A DNA stretch of 58,555 bases from Minisyncoccota bacterium (GCA_014376695.1 JACMRA010000013.1:1-58555), one strand, 5' to 3'; shown: positions 35,194 through 44,397, counted from the stretch's first letter. Notes: generated by a model not told the origin, from the sequence alone. A program made the numbers and translations.

Positions 35194-37434
35194 ATGTCAC
35201 AAGATCAATTAATGGATGATAATCAACCCACCAGTAACTCCCTAGAAATAGACCTTACAAGTCTAACTCAAGCTGGCGTAACTCCAGAAAACGACAAAAT
35301 CATCGTCAAAGTTCTCGAAACCGAAATGCAAAGTTCGTACCTCAAATATGCAATGAGCGTAATTGTTTCACGTGCCTTGCCTGACGTACGAGATGGACTC
35401 AAGCCAGTCCATAGGCGTATAATCTACGTAATGAACAAAATGGGACTAACCCCTGGGGCCAAATACACCAAATCTGCACAAGTAGTCGGAGAAGTGATGG
35501 GGAAATACCACCCTCATGGAGATGCCTCTATATACGACGCTATGGTTCGTATGGCTCAGCCCTTTAGTCTCTTGCAACCGTTAGTTGACGGACAAGGGAA
35601 CTTTGGGTCTGTCGATGGCGATAGTGCCGCGGCCATGCGTTATACCGAGTCAAGGATGACCAAATCAGCCACATTCCTAGTCACTGACATCGAAAAAGAT
35701 ACTGTCGATATGCAGGACAATTACGACGGCTCAAATCGTGAACCAATGGTACTACCGTCGCGTATTCCAAATCTGCTAATTAACGGCTCCTCGGGTATTG
35801 CAGTTGGGATGGCGACCAATATTCCACCGCATAATCTTGGCGAAGTCTGCGAGGCGCTCATCTATCTACAATCCAACCCAGAGGCCACCATCGAAGACCT
35901 GACTCAGTATATCAAAGGACCAGATCTTCCAACTGGCTGCACCCTTTACGGGATCAAAGATATTCTTAGTGCCTACCACACCGGTAGGGGTAAGGTCGCC
36001 ATGCGGGCAAACGCCGAACTAGGCGAGGATTACATCATTATCAAAGAAGTTCCCTACCAAGTCAACAAATCAACCACCATCGAAAAACTAGCCGAACTAG
36101 TCAAAGAGAAGAGAATCGAAGGTATCAAAGACATCCGAGACGAGTCTAACAAAGAGGGTATCCGCGTAGTAATTGAGTGCAAACGCGACAGCAGTCCAGA
36201 AGTTGTCCTCAATCAAATTTATGCCCAGACAGACTTCCAGATAAATTTGCACTTTAACTTGCTTGCTCTGGTCAATCGAGGTCGACAACCAAAACTACTT
36301 AATCTTAAGGAAATTTTGGTTGAATTCTTAGCTCACCGAGACGAAATTGTCACAAGGCGAACCAAATACGAGCTTAGACATGCCAACGCCGAGTTGCACA
36401 TACTGGACGGACTCAAAATCGCTCTTGATTTTATTGATGAGGTTATCAAGATTATTCGAGCTTCCTACGACAAGGTAGAGGCCAGCAAAGGACTCAAAGA
36501 ACGCTTTGGCTTTAGCGACTTACAGGTCGAAGCTATCCTCCAAATGAGACTCCAAACTCTAACCAATCTAGACAAGAATAAGATCGAAGACAAGCGACAA
36601 GCCCTCATCGCCCTGATTGCCAAACTCAACGAAATCCTTAACAATCCCGCGGTCAAGGCAGCCCTCATCAGCAGCGAAATTACGGAGGCCAGCGAAAAGC
36701 TAGCCAAACCCCGCCAAACTACCATCGTCGATTACCCTATTGGTTCTTACAACAAAGAAGATTATATCGAGGAAGAGGAAGTCCTAGTTCAGCTAACTAA
36801 GGAGCAATATCTCAAAATTTTACCAGTCGATACTTTCCGGAACCAAGGTCGAGGTGGTCGAGGGATTACAAGTTTCAACGCCAAGGATGATGACTGGGTC
36901 AAAACTAGCCTTATCGCCAATAGTCATGACTACGTTTATGCTTTTACTAATACAGGTCGGGTATTCAAGTCGCGTGTCTTTGAGTTGCCAAGCGGATCGC
37001 GTACAGGCCGCGGTCAAAACCTTATCAACTATTTTAACCTTCGGGAAGAAGAAAAAATCACCAATATCCTAGCCCTAACCAAAGACGAGGAACTAAACAA
37101 AATCGGTTCTTTGATCTTTGTAACGGTCAACGGCATAATCAAAAAAACTGATTTGGATCAATTTAGTAATACCAGAAGCAACGGAATTATCGCTATAGGA
37201 CTTCGAGAAGGCGATGACTTACTTGAGGTAAAATACTGCCATAATCAAACCGACAATATCATAATTTCGTCCAATAATGGCAAAACTGTAATCTTCGGTT
37301 GCGACGATCTTAACTCACTCGGGCGAACAGCTAGTGGTGTTAGAGGAATCAGGCTCAAACCGTCTGACAAAGTAATTTCGCTGTTGACTTCTACTTTTGA
37401 TTTTGCGGTTGGTGACGAGAACGAGGAAGATTAG
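35194..37434 (+). CDS. gyrA: DNA gyrase subunit A
   Basis: This is the breakage-reunion subunit of gyrase. The 746 residues contain [39 protein letters not shown] (quinolone region), and the catalytic Tyr150 in [10 protein letters not shown]. The coiled-coil tower follows. The GyrA box is present as QGRGGRGI, which favours GyrA over ParC, and the protein ends in an acidic tail (GDENEED). At the position of E. coli Ser83 there is Ala111, as in mycobacteria, which can lower quinolone sensitivity. An N-terminal extension of about 30 residues is poorly conserved. No gyrB is adjacent. Confidence 0.95.
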   Translation: MSQDQLMDDNQPTSNSLEIDLTSLTQAGVTPENDKIIVKVLETEMQSSYLKYAMSVIVSRALPDVRDGLKPVHRRIIYVMNKMGLTPGAKYTKSAQVVGEVMGKYHPHGDASIYDAMVRMAQPFSLLQPLVDGQGNFGSVDGDSAAAMRYTESRMTKSATFLVTDIEKDTVDMQDNYDGSNREPMVLPSRIPNLLINGSSGIAVGMATNIPPHNLGEVCEALIYLQSNPEATIEDLTQYIKGPDLPTGCTLYGIKDILSAYHTGRGKVAMRANAELGEDYIIIKEVPYQVNKSTTIEKLAELVKEKRIEGIKDIRDESNKEGIRVVIECKRDSSPEVVLNQIYAQTDFQINLHFNLLALVNRGRQPKLLNLKEILVEFLAHRDEIVTRRTKYELRHANAELHILDGLKIALDFIDEVIKIIRASYDKVEASKGLKERFGFSDLQVEAILQMRLQTLTNLDKNKIEDKRQALIALIAKLNEILNNPAVKAALISSEITEASEKLAKPRQTTIVDYPIGSYNKEDYIEEEEVLVQLTKEQYLKILPVDTFRNQGRGGRGITSFNAKDDDWVKTSLIANSHDYVYAFTNTGRVFKSRVFELPSGSRTGRGQNLINYFNLREEEKITNILALTKDEELNKIGSLIFVTVNGIIKKTDLDQFSNTRSNGIIAIGLREGDDLLEVKYCHNQTDNIIISSNNGKTVIFGCDDLNSLGRTASGVRGIRLKPSDKVISLLTSTFDFAVGDENEED

Positions 37435-37656
37435 CTTTACTTGACTAAGTAGTGTGTTATTGTTTGAATGAACTTTAGACAGGATTGGTTATGATTGTAA
37501 TATTTAAGGTACTCATTACGATTCTTATTATCTATCTATTTTTCTATGTCATAGCTTGGTTGTTTAACCAACAATGATTTTCCAGCGGATTGGTACGACT
37601 CTGTGCCTTTCCGTTTTCCTGTAATTTTAATTTTTAGCCTAATAAGGCTTATTTTT

Positions 37657-37685
37657 TTGACAAGTTTTTATATTACATATAGAAT
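37657..37685 (+). promoter_or_regulatory. promoter giving a leaderless transcript of the 37693 gene
   Basis: TTGACA (37657-37662), 17 bp, TAGAAT (37680-37685). The ATG at 37693 is 7 nt after the -10 box, so transcription should begin at or next to the start codon. This decides against the longer frame from 37603. Confidence 0.65.
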
Positions 37686-37692
37686 ATATAAT

Positions 37693-37992
37693 ATGACCAA
37701 AGATATATCCGTAAGCTTTTTAACCAATCACTTCCTTGAGGTGCAAAAAATGTTAGATCGCAACTGGATTGTCCGTGTCCTTAACTCCAAGTCTAAGGCC
37801 GTAATCGCCACAATGTATCCTGGCCAAACCCAAAAAATAGCACAGAGCGCAACCATTATCATAGATGATATACCCTCCGAATACCTGATTCCAATTACTA
37901 ATGACCAAAAACAAAACCTTTATGAAGTATCTGCTCAAAACCCAGCTCAATATAATCAAAAACCCTTGTATAGATATTCAACTAGTCGATAA
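37693..37992 (+). CDS. small hypothetical partner of the retropepsin-like gene
   Basis: These 99 residues (MTKDISVSFLTNHFLEVQ) match no family I know. The start is fixed by the promoter 7 nt upstream. The 3' end overlaps the protease gene by 92 bp in another frame, implying tight coupling. Small proteins encoded next to such proteases sometimes resemble antitoxins, but no DNA-binding motif is evident here. Confidence 0.6.
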   Translation: MTKDISVSFLTNHFLEVQKMLDRNWIVRVLNSKSKAVIATMYPGQTQKIAQSATIIIDDIPSEYLIPITNDQKQNLYEVSAQNPAQYNQKPLYRYSTSR

Positions 37993-38341
37993 ACTTACAA
38001 GCAAAAGGCAAGATTTTGAAGCGCTTATTGATACCGGTTTTGATGGCTGGATTTCGTTTGACCTGGCACTGGCCTCTATCCTTGGACTGGAGTCGCTCGG
38101 TCTTATCAAGACCATAAATGCTGATGGCCAAGAAATTCTCAATCCCGTTTTTGTAGTAGATATCCAGTTGCCTTGCCTGGATTTAGCCTCTACTAGCTAC
38201 CGAATAAAATGCATAGCTAAAGCAAAGCAAGTTGACGAAGTTATAATTGGCTCAAAATTCCTGGATCACTTTTGCAACCAAAATAAGCTTAAGCTGTCTT
38301 TCGATTATCCCAATAATGAGATTTATTTTGAAGATCTGTAA
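37901..38341 (+). CDS. retropepsin-like (clan AA) aspartic protease
   Basis: The 146-residue single-domain protein carries the catalytic DTG triad in ALIDTGFDGWISFD. The later hydrophobic-hydrophobic-G flap partner is in EVIIGSKFLDHF. This matches the bacterial/archaeal AF_0612-like retropepsins, which act as homodimers. The substrate is unknown. Either 37901 or 37922 could be the start. It overlaps the upstream gene by up to 92 bp and ends 3 bp from the convergent dehydrogenase gene. Confidence 0.8.
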   Translation: MTKNKTFMKYLLKTQLNIIKNPCIDIQLVDKLTSKRQDFEALIDTGFDGWISFDLALASILGLESLGLIKTINADGQEILNPVFVVDIQLPCLDLASTSYRIKCIAKAKQVDEVIIGSKFLDHFCNQNKLKLSFDYPNNEIYFEDL

Positions 38342-38344
38342 AAC

Positions 38345-39322
38345 TTATTTTTTTGGTAGGGAATCTATCAATCTCCACATATCCTCCACTTGTTTGGCCG
38401 TCACAAAACTACTGTAATCCTCATTCTCAAGAGCTTTTATCATTTTTAGATGTTCGAATTGGGATTGGCCGATTAGATTAATTTTAGTCCCGTTAATCTC
38501 AATATCCCAAACTCTGGCTGGCTGTTTTTTGCCGCTGATTAGCCTTATAGTTGAGGGCATTAGGGCTGGATTATGTAATTCCAAATCAAAATAGGTCTCG
38601 GTATTCGATACAATTCCTTGCAATTCTGGATTATCGTTATAGCCCGCATATTGGACGGTTGTGTAATTTTTTATGTTGTAATTACCCCAATCAAAGCCCA
38701 TTACAAGCTTGCTATGAACACAGAATAATTCCCCAAAAAACATTAAGTGAGATATCATATCTCGAGTTGCCCCAGTTTTGTCATAAAAAGCTATCCTACC
38801 AACGGCATCGTTAGTTTCTAGGCAACGGATAGTTACGGTTCTTAAAGGTTGATTACCTAACTCAAAAGTCTCAATATCCTTAAACAAAAAATGGTCAAAG
38901 AAATGCACTGATCGCTCAAGAATTGGGCTAGATTGAATTAATTCTAGTGTTTGTTTCATATTGGTCGAATCTGCGGCAAAGGGCTTCTCTATAATTATAT
39001 CGAGAGAAATGTTTTCAATGTTCTGTATTTGGCTAATTGTTGTAAGTATATCTTGGTAGCTTACCGGTGGCAGGGACAAATAAACAATCAAACGCTTGTT
39101 AGAGATGCCAGAGAGTAGATTGTTCCATGTTTCAATACTTGTGTAATCCGACTGAATAATTTGATAAGTGGCCGGTACTGTGTAGCTCAGCAATTTACGC
39201 GACCATAATGTAATTTCAAGCTCATTTTGAGTTGCCAGCGCTGGGATAATTTTGATTTTTGCTAGATTGCCAGAAGCTCCAAGAAGAACAAAGTGAGTTG
39301 GAGAAAGCGTAGGTTGAGTCAT
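38345..39322 (-). CDS. zwf: compact glucose-6-phosphate dehydrogenase homologue
   Basis: The 325 residues retain the G6PDH signatures. VLLGASGNLAKIKIIPAL is the dinucleotide loop, IIEKPFAAD matches EKPFG.D, and FFDHFLFKD is equivalent to DHYLGKE (Asp-His and Lys kept). FYDKTGATRDMISHLMFFG carries the later histidine. Typical enzymes are about 490 residues, so roughly a third of the beta-sheet domain is missing. With pgl at 28.6 kb it suggests a short oxidative pentose phosphate branch. The ATG at 39322 lies 8 nt after a -10 box. Confidence 0.82.
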   Translation of the reverse strand: MTQPTLSPTHFVLLGASGNLAKIKIIPALATQNELEITLWSRKLLSYTVPATYQIIQSDYTSIETWNNLLSGISNKRLIVYLSLPPVSYQDILTTISQIQNIENISLDIIIEKPFAADSTNMKQTLELIQSSPILERSVHFFDHFLFKDIETFELGNQPLRTVTIRCLETNDAVGRIAFYDKTGATRDMISHLMFFGELFCVHSKLVMGFDWGNYNIKNYTTVQYAGYNDNPELQGIVSNTETYFDLELHNPALMPSTIRLISGKKQPARVWDIEINGTKINLIGQSQFEHLKMIKALENEDYSSFVTAKQVEDMWRLIDSLPKK

Positions 39323-39330
39323 ATAGATAT

Positions 39331-39359
39331 ATAATCCGCTCCATGGCAAATATTGTCAA
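39331..39359 (-). promoter_or_regulatory. promoter for zwf, leaderless geometry
   Basis: On the minus strand, TTGACA (39354-39359), 17 bp, GATTAT (39331-39336), with the ATG 8 nt beyond. It lies in the 41-bp gap after ftsA. Confidence 0.55.
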
Positions 39360-39363
39360 TAAA

Positions 39364-40644
39364 CTATTTACCGAAGCCCAAAAAGCCTAACAATCCTTTT
39401 TTTTGGTTAGTGTTCTTGCGGGGATAGTTGCTGGAGCGAGTTCTAGATTGAGGTGTATCAAAAATATTGCGATTTTGCCCGATCTCTTCTGGGTGGTTTA
39501 TAGCGTAACTAAGAATTGCTATCGAATTGGCAAAGGTCGGATCGTGGTTAAAATCAAGGATAAATTTGAGTTCTTTTTCGCTGTAAATATTCTTGTAGAC
39601 GGGTAGCCCGGTTATATTCTTGGCGACCTCGTGAATACCCTGCAAACTGGCACCTCCTCCGACCAAAACTAGCCCACCAGGAAACTTTGTTTTGCCAAAT
39701 TTTTCGTATAAGTTCTTGAGTAGCAACAAAAATATCTCTTCAACTCGCTCGGTAGCAAACTGCTTAATCCGCCCAGAATCAAAAACGTAATTGGTTTGGG
39801 TCTCCGGATCATAGACCTCGAAGCTTTGGGGCTGATTGTGGATATCATTACTCAAATTGCAATGGCTTTTTTTGACTTCTTCGGCAATATCGATGCTGGT
39901 TTGTAGGCCGTAGGCTAAATCGCTCGTAATTTTTTCGGAGCCGACGTTGATTACTCCAGAACCAATCATTTCATCGTTAGCCCAGACAACATAACTAGTG
40001 GTCGAAAAACCCAAGTCAACAAGTACAGTCCCAAGGCTTTTTTGCCTGCTGTTAAGCATAAGCTCGCTGGTCACAAATGGCATATAGAGCTTATCAACTA
40101 GATCTAGCTCAGCCTGGTGAAATATCCGACTAAAGTTGCGAACTACCCCAGGATCAGCCGTAATGGTCAGAGTTCGGCAGGATAATTTCTCACCAACTAG
40201 CCCCATTGGATTTTTGATTCCGTCAGTGTCGTCCATCCCAAAGCTAAGCGGCAAAAATTGTAGTATTTCACGGTCGCGAAGGTTGAAGGCTTTTTTGAGA
40301 CTGTCATAAACTACTCGATCCACATCCTCGACCGTAACTTCTTGACCCGACAGGGGGATATAACCCTCCGAATTGATAAATTCTACCCCAAAGCTATTGA
40401 TCCCAATCAAAGTTTCCCGAATCCCGAATCCAATAATATTCTCGGCCTCAGCCACCAAATCATAAACCGCTTGACTAATCTCGGACATATCAGTTATGAC
40501 GCCCCTTTTGAGACCGTAAGCCGGTCGTTCCAAAAGCGCGTAGACTTGAATACGGTCTTTTTCGTCTAGGGTTTTGCTGGCAATTGCTAATTTGACCGAT
40601 GAGGATCCTACATCAATTGCGACTAAGTATTGATCTGAAGCCAT
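39364..40644 (-). CDS. ftsA: cell division protein FtsA
   Basis: This actin-like protein tethers FtsZ to the membrane. The 426 residues contain LVAIDVGSSSVKLAI (phosphate 1) and the SHS2 1C domain. VLVDLGFSTTSYVVW is phosphate 2, and GGLVLVGGGASLQGI is the adenosine motif. The C-terminal linker ends in GLLGFLGFGK, an amphipathic membrane-targeting helix. No ftsZ or ftsQ is adjacent in the window. Together with murC and ftsE it indicates conventional septation with a wall. Confidence 0.94.
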   Translation of the reverse strand: MASDQYLVAIDVGSSSVKLAIASKTLDEKDRIQVYALLERPAYGLKRGVITDMSEISQAVYDLVAEAENIIGFGIRETLIGINSFGVEFINSEGYIPLSGQEVTVEDVDRVVYDSLKKAFNLRDREILQFLPLSFGMDDTDGIKNPMGLVGEKLSCRTLTITADPGVVRNFSRIFHQAELDLVDKLYMPFVTSELMLNSRQKSLGTVLVDLGFSTTSYVVWANDEMIGSGVINVGSEKITSDLAYGLQTSIDIAEEVKKSHCNLSNDIHNQPQSFEVYDPETQTNYVFDSGRIKQFATERVEEIFLLLLKNLYEKFGKTKFPGGLVLVGGGASLQGIHEVAKNITGLPVYKNIYSEKELKFILDFNHDPTFANSIAILSYAINHPEEIGQNRNIFDTPQSRTRSSNYPRKNTNQKKGLLGFLGFGK

Positions 40645-40806
40645 TGATAAAAATTGTTGGGATTAGATTTGATTGAAGCCTCGGTTAATATATAAACAAA
40701 TATATAAATAAAAGTTAAAAATACGCCACCAAAATTGCAACCAAAATTAAATTATAGAAATTAAGCTACAAAAAAGCAGATTTTGTCAAAGTATAAGCCC
40801 GGGTTT

Positions 40807-40835
40807 TTGACCATATCCAAAATCTAACCTACTAT
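40807..40835 (+). promoter_or_regulatory. promoter of the ABC ATPase/permease cluster
   Basis: TTGACC (40807-40812), 17 bp, TACTAT (40830-40835). The ATG at 40845 is 9 nt after the -10 box, giving a predicted leader of only 2-4 nt. Confidence 0.65.
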
Positions 40836-40844
40836 GTAGTAAAT

Positions 40845-41630
40845 ATGACTCTTCTAAAATCTACCAACCTTTCCAAAACATTCACTGTCTACAAACGACT
40901 AGGACTGTTCAAACGTCAAAAAAAAGAAGTCGAAGCGATAACCGACTTTGACCTAGAAATCAATCAACCAATAATCTTCGGGCTGGTTGGACCAAACGGC
41001 GCTGGCAAAACCACTTTTATAAAGCACTGTCTTGGGCTAGTAGAAAAATCCGCGGGCCAAATTGAAGTCCTTGGCTACAATCCATACCTTCGAAAACCTG
41101 CTTTTCTCAAGCAAGTCGGCCTAGTTAGCGGTCAAAAACAGAACCTAGATCCCAACCTGTCGGCACTCGAATCCCTTCGCCTTTCTGGATATCTTTACGA
41201 TATGATGACGGCCGAAATTGAAGAGCGAATTAACTTTTTGGTAGACAAATTTGAGATTCGAGAAAAATTGGAGGTTCCAGTTAGACAATTATCCCTAGGT
41301 CAGCGAATGAAATTCGAAATTATCAGCTCCGTGTTACACTCCCCAAAATTTTTGTTTATGGACGAGCCAACCCTCGGCCTTGACTTTGACGCCCAGAATA
41401 TTATGCGATCGATGCTTTTGGAACTCCACCGCGAACAAGGCTTAACAATCCTACTTACAAGCCATTATCTGCCAGACATTACTTTGCTTTGCTCAAGGCT
41501 CGCCGTAATCGAAAAAGGCAAAAAAGTCTTTGAAGGTTCTTTGAGTGAGTTAATGCAAGAGAGTGGCAGAGACGGCTACCTCAAAACCCTAATCACCGAA
41601 CTCCAAAAAGAAGACAAAAAGAACGCTTAA
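40845..41630 (+). CDS. ABC transporter ATP-binding protein (COG4586-like)
   Basis: This 261-residue ATPase has Walker A LVGPNGAGKTTFIKH, Q-loop GLVSGQKQNL, signature LSLGQRMKFEI, Walker B FLFMDEPTLGLDF and H-loop LTSHYLPD. The N-terminal FKRQKKEVEAITDFDLEI and the GQKQ variant are typical of COG4586. In that group one ATPase usually works with two ABC-2 permeases (COG4587 and COG3694/DUF990). Here four paralogous permeases follow in the same direction, the first 9 nt downstream, so the ATPase probably energises alternative permease pairs. The substrate is unknown. Confidence 0.9.
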   Translation: MTLLKSTNLSKTFTVYKRLGLFKRQKKEVEAITDFDLEINQPIIFGLVGPNGAGKTTFIKHCLGLVEKSAGQIEVLGYNPYLRKPAFLKQVGLVSGQKQNLDPNLSALESLRLSGYLYDMMTAEIEERINFLVDKFEIREKLEVPVRQLSLGQRMKFEIISSVLHSPKFLFMDEPTLGLDFDAQNIMRSMLLELHREQGLTILLTSHYLPDITLLCSRLAVIEKGKKVFEGSLSELMQESGRDGYLKTLITELQKEDKKNA

Positions 41631-41639
41631 AACAAATTT

Positions 41640-42500
41640 ATGACTCATACAACCACGTATCCAAACTCTCCCTTTATAAAGGGAGATGGCCAGCGGCCAG
41701 AGGAATTAACCTACAAACCAACCTTCATGCAAAAACTCTTTGGGAGGAATTATAAATGGTGGTATATTTTTAAATTCTATTTTAACAAATCTTTAGCCTA
41801 TCGACTGAATTACTTTGCAATGATTGGGCGATATTTAATAACATTTTGTATTTTTGCTCTAATTTTATATCTGAAAGGAGGTAAAGAATCTCTTGATTAT
41901 TATATTTTGGCTTCCATTGGTTACTATTTCTATGTCATTTTTAATAATACTTCATTCGAAATGAAGGATGGTGTACTTTTTGGTAAATATAGTTACCATT
42001 TTTTATTGCCAACAAATATGCATTTAAAGTTTTATATTCAATCATTTGGAATGTTAGTGTTGCCTTTTATAATAAGATTTTTTATTTTTGTAGGGATAAT
42101 TTTAGCTTTGAAAATATCCATTATATTTAGTTTTAATCTTTTAATAGCCTTAATTCTGTCTGTTTGTTCCGCCGTTTTAATCGGTAACTTTTGGCAAACA
42201 ATTATAGGTTCCACATCTTTTTATCTCCCTGATAACAAATATATTTTGATGGGGACGGATGACTTAGTTCAACTTCTAACTGGTAGTTTAGTCCCTCTAG
42301 TTGGTGTCTTATCCTTTTTGCAATTTACACCCTGGTCTTGGATTATCCACCACCCAATGCAGATCTACCTCGGTAAATACGATTTTAATCAAACTTTAAT
42401 GGTCTTTGCTGGCGGGATTGCTTGGTGCGTTGTTCTATATTTCTTAGCCAAATGGATATTTAAGATGGGGTTGAAACGGAACGAGGCCGTGGGGCTGTAA
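41640..42500 (+). CDS. mosaic ABC-2 permease, copy 1
   Basis: This 286-residue, six-helix ABC-2 permease has a conserved entry segment (GRNYKWWY, residues about 36-43). The membrane core contains the MKDGVLFGKYSYHFLLPTN motif shared in form by all four copies. The last 50 residues (HPMQIYLGKYDFNQ to RNEAVGL) are nearly identical between copies. The 5' 128 bp match copy 2 with one mismatch while the core is highly divergent. Codons 7-24 (YPNSPFIKGDGQRPEELT) are an in-frame palindromic insertion absent from copies 3 and 4. Confidence 0.85.
   Translation: MTHTTTYPNSPFIKGDGQRPEELTYKPTFMQKLFGRNYKWWYIFKFYFNKSLAYRLNYFAMIGRYLITFCIFALILYLKGGKESLDYYILASIGYYFYVIFNNTSFEMKDGVLFGKYSYHFLLPTNMHLKFYIQSFGMLVLPFIIRFFIFVGIILALKISIIFSFNLLIALILSVCSAVLIGNFWQTIIGSTSFYLPDNKYILMGTDDLVQLLTGSLVPLVGVLSFLQFTPWSWIIHHPMQIYLGKYDFNQTLMVFAGGIAWCVVLYFLAKWIFKMGLKRNEAVGL
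41667..41699. repeat. palindromic insertion in permease copy 1
   Basis: A perfect 20-bp palindrome (TCTCCCTTTA plus its reverse complement, 41667-41686) is followed at once by TGGCC-AGC-GGCCA (41687-41699). The extra ~54 bp are in frame and absent in copies 3 and 4, where MTHTTT joins directly to YKPT. Confidence 0.75.
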
Positions 42501-42564
42501 GCTCACTATTGATAATAAACAACCAAAATAACCAATTCAAAATTACTAACGAAGCCTAAATTTT
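42351..42564 (+). repeat. conserved 3' end of permease gene plus spacer, copy 1
   Basis: The last 150 bp of the gene recur at the ends of the other three permease genes (43300-43449, 44183-44332, 45776-45925). The 64-bp intergenic spacer after copy 1 is also nearly repeated after copy 2 (43450-43513), ending in AAATTTT just before the ATG. Confidence 0.85.
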
Positions 42565-43449
42565 ATGACTCATACAACCACGTATCCAAACTCTCCCTTT
42601 ATAAAGGGAGATGGCCAGCGGCCAGAGGAATTAACCTACAAACCAACCTTCATGCAAAAACTCCTTGGGAGGAATTATAAATGGTGGTATATAGTAAAGC
42701 AAAGCTTTAAATCAAATACGACTTACCGCTATAATTCACTGGCTTGGTTGCTAAGTTCAATAGTTTTAGTTTTGGGAACTCTTACGGTTTGGTATATTAA
42801 TTACAGTCAAAGCGGAGTTTTATCACCAGATTTCAAAGAGATTTTTACATATTTTGTAATTGGCGAAGGGTTCATTTTTGCAAGTGCTATTCAATTCGAT
42901 ATTGGAGAAAATATTAAAGACGGTAAATTTTCTAACAAGCTCTTAATGCCGACAAATTATTTAAAGTACTATTTCTGTTACCAATTTGGCTATCAACTTT
43001 TTGAAAACCTTAGTAAGTTAATAGTTTATCTGGGGCTGGCTTTAGCACTAAATCAATTTCTCATTTTACCAACAATTCTAAATTTTTGTGCCTTTTTAAT
43101 CGCAATAGTTATAGCGTATTTATTAAATGTTGCAATCGGGATAATTATCGGTGGGTCAGCATTTTTTTTAACAGCATTTTTTGGGAGTGCCTCTTTATTT
43201 GACAGCCTGAGACTTGTTTTTAGTGGGCGTCTATTTCCTTTTAATAAATTAAATATTTTAAAACCACTAGCTTTCACTCCTTTTGCCTTTACTTTTTTCC
43301 ACCCAATGCAAATCTACCTCGGCAAATACCATTTTAATCAAACTTTAATGGTCTTTGCTGGTGGAATTGCTTGGTGCCTTGCCCTCTACTTCTTAGCCAA
43401 ATGGATATTCAAGATAGGATTGAAACGCAATGAGGCCGTGGGATTGTAA
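42565..43449 (+). CDS. mosaic ABC-2 permease, copy 2
   Basis: The 294 residues share the N-terminal ~43 residues and the palindromic insertion with copy 1, and the last 50 residues with all copies. The core (KQSFKSNTTYRYNSLAWLL onward, with the NIKDGKFSNKLLMPTN motif) is unrelated at DNA level to copy 1 but has the same ABC-2 topology. The C-terminal 150 bp are the most diverged of the four (for example KYHFNQ and FKIGLKRNEAVGL), suggesting the homogenising event is older here. It is translated without a Shine-Dalgarno. Confidence 0.85.
   Translation: MTHTTTYPNSPFIKGDGQRPEELTYKPTFMQKLLGRNYKWWYIVKQSFKSNTTYRYNSLAWLLSSIVLVLGTLTVWYINYSQSGVLSPDFKEIFTYFVIGEGFIFASAIQFDIGENIKDGKFSNKLLMPTNYLKYYFCYQFGYQLFENLSKLIVYLGLALALNQFLILPTILNFCAFLIAIVIAYLLNVAIGIIIGGSAFFLTAFFGSASLFDSLRLVFSGRLFPFNKLNILKPLAFTPFAFTFFHPMQIYLGKYHFNQTLMVFAGGIAWCLALYFLAKWIFKIGLKRNEAVGL
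42592..42624. repeat. palindromic insertion in permease copy 2
   Basis: It is identical to the element in copy 1 (20-bp palindrome 42592-42611, then TGGCC-AGC-GGCCA), exactly 925 bp downstream. Confidence 0.75.
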
Positions 43450-43513
43450 GCTCACTATTTATAATAAATAACCAAAATAACAAATCCGAAATTATTAACG
43501 AAACCCAAATTTT
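43300..43513 (+). repeat. conserved 3' end of permease gene plus spacer, copy 2
   Basis: Same 150-bp coding end and 64-bp spacer as at 42351-42564, with scattered substitutions. Confidence 0.8.
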
Positions 43514-44332
43514 ATGACCCATACAACCACCTACAAACCAACCTTAATGCAATCACTCCTTGGGAGGAATTACAAATGGTGGTATGCGTTATTATATAAT
43601 TTAAATCTATCCTTAGCTTATTCTTTTAGCTCTATTTTCGCCTTGTTTCGAGATTTGTTACCGCTAGCCATCTCCTTGCTGATCTATGGAAAGTATTCTA
43701 CTACAAATGAATACGCTATTTATTTTATTATTGGTAATGTTTTTTTAAAAACCTGTGGGCTTGTTTGGGATATAAGTTGGGATTTTCGAGCAGATATTAA
43801 AAATGGCTCAATAACCACCAAAATGTTAAAACCGAGTAGTTTGTTAGGGCAATACCTTGTCGTTTCACTCGGTGCTAATTTATATTCCTATTTAATCAAT
43901 ATTTTGATCGCGGTAATTATGTTAATTGGTGGCGGATTAATATCATCTATACCTCTAAATTTCAATATATTGCCAGCCGTTCTATTAATTCTGGTCGGGG
44001 ATGTTATATTTTTCTTTATTGAAGTTATCGTTGGATCTTGTGCTTTTTTTGTTAGAGAGACAAATACTCTAATTGAAACTAAAAATAGTCTAATACCATT
44101 TCTTGCTGGTGCGCTATTTTTCTTAAATACAAACTCATTTACTAGCAATTTTATTTTTCTACCTTTTGCTTTTGCAGTCCACCATCCAATGCAGATCTAC
44201 CTTGGTAAATACGATTTTAACCAAACCCTAATGGTTTTTGCTGGTGGAATTGCTTGGTGTGTTGTCCTCTATTTCTTAGCCAAATGGATATTTAAGATGG
44301 GGTTGAAACGGAATGAGGCCGTGGGGCTGTAA
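43514..44332 (+). CDS. mosaic ABC-2 permease, copy 3
   Basis: This 272-residue permease has the short N-terminus (MTHTTTYKPTLMQSLLGRN) without the palindromic insertion. The core (LAYSFSSIFALFRDLLPLA, ADIKNGSITTKMLKPSS) is distinct from the other copies. The final 150 bp (44183-44332) are almost the same as in copies 1 and 4. About 27 nt after its stop lies the promoter and operator of the VapBC pair, which separates it from copy 4. Confidence 0.85.
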   Translation: MTHTTTYKPTLMQSLLGRNYKWWYALLYNLNLSLAYSFSSIFALFRDLLPLAISLLIYGKYSTTNEYAIYFIIGNVFLKTCGLVWDISWDFRADIKNGSITTKMLKPSSLLGQYLVVSLGANLYSYLINILIAVIMLIGGGLISSIPLNFNILPAVLLILVGDVIFFFIEVIVGSCAFFVRETNTLIETKNSLIPFLAGALFFLNTNSFTSNFIFLPFAFAVHHPMQIYLGKYDFNQTLMVFAGGIAWCVVLYFLAKWIFKMGLKRNEAVGL

Positions 44333-44359
44333 GAACCCAATCCCTCCCAAAGCCTGTTC

Positions 44360-44397
44360 TTGACAGTAAAGCATAAATTGGGTAATCTGGTATTACC
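44360..44397 (+). promoter_or_regulatory. vapBC promoter with overlapping operator
   Basis: TTGACA (44360-44365), 17 bp, TAATCT (44383-44388). The inverted repeat GGTAAT-CTGGT-ATTACC (44381-44397) covers the -10 box and the start site. That is where a ribbon-helix-helix antitoxin would bind to repress its own operon. Confidence 0.6.

Noticed and set aside
42501-42564. Permease spacers as attC/integron recombination sites
   Set aside because: They lack integron-type inverted R boxes, and conservation extends into the coding ends, which fits homologous exchange better.
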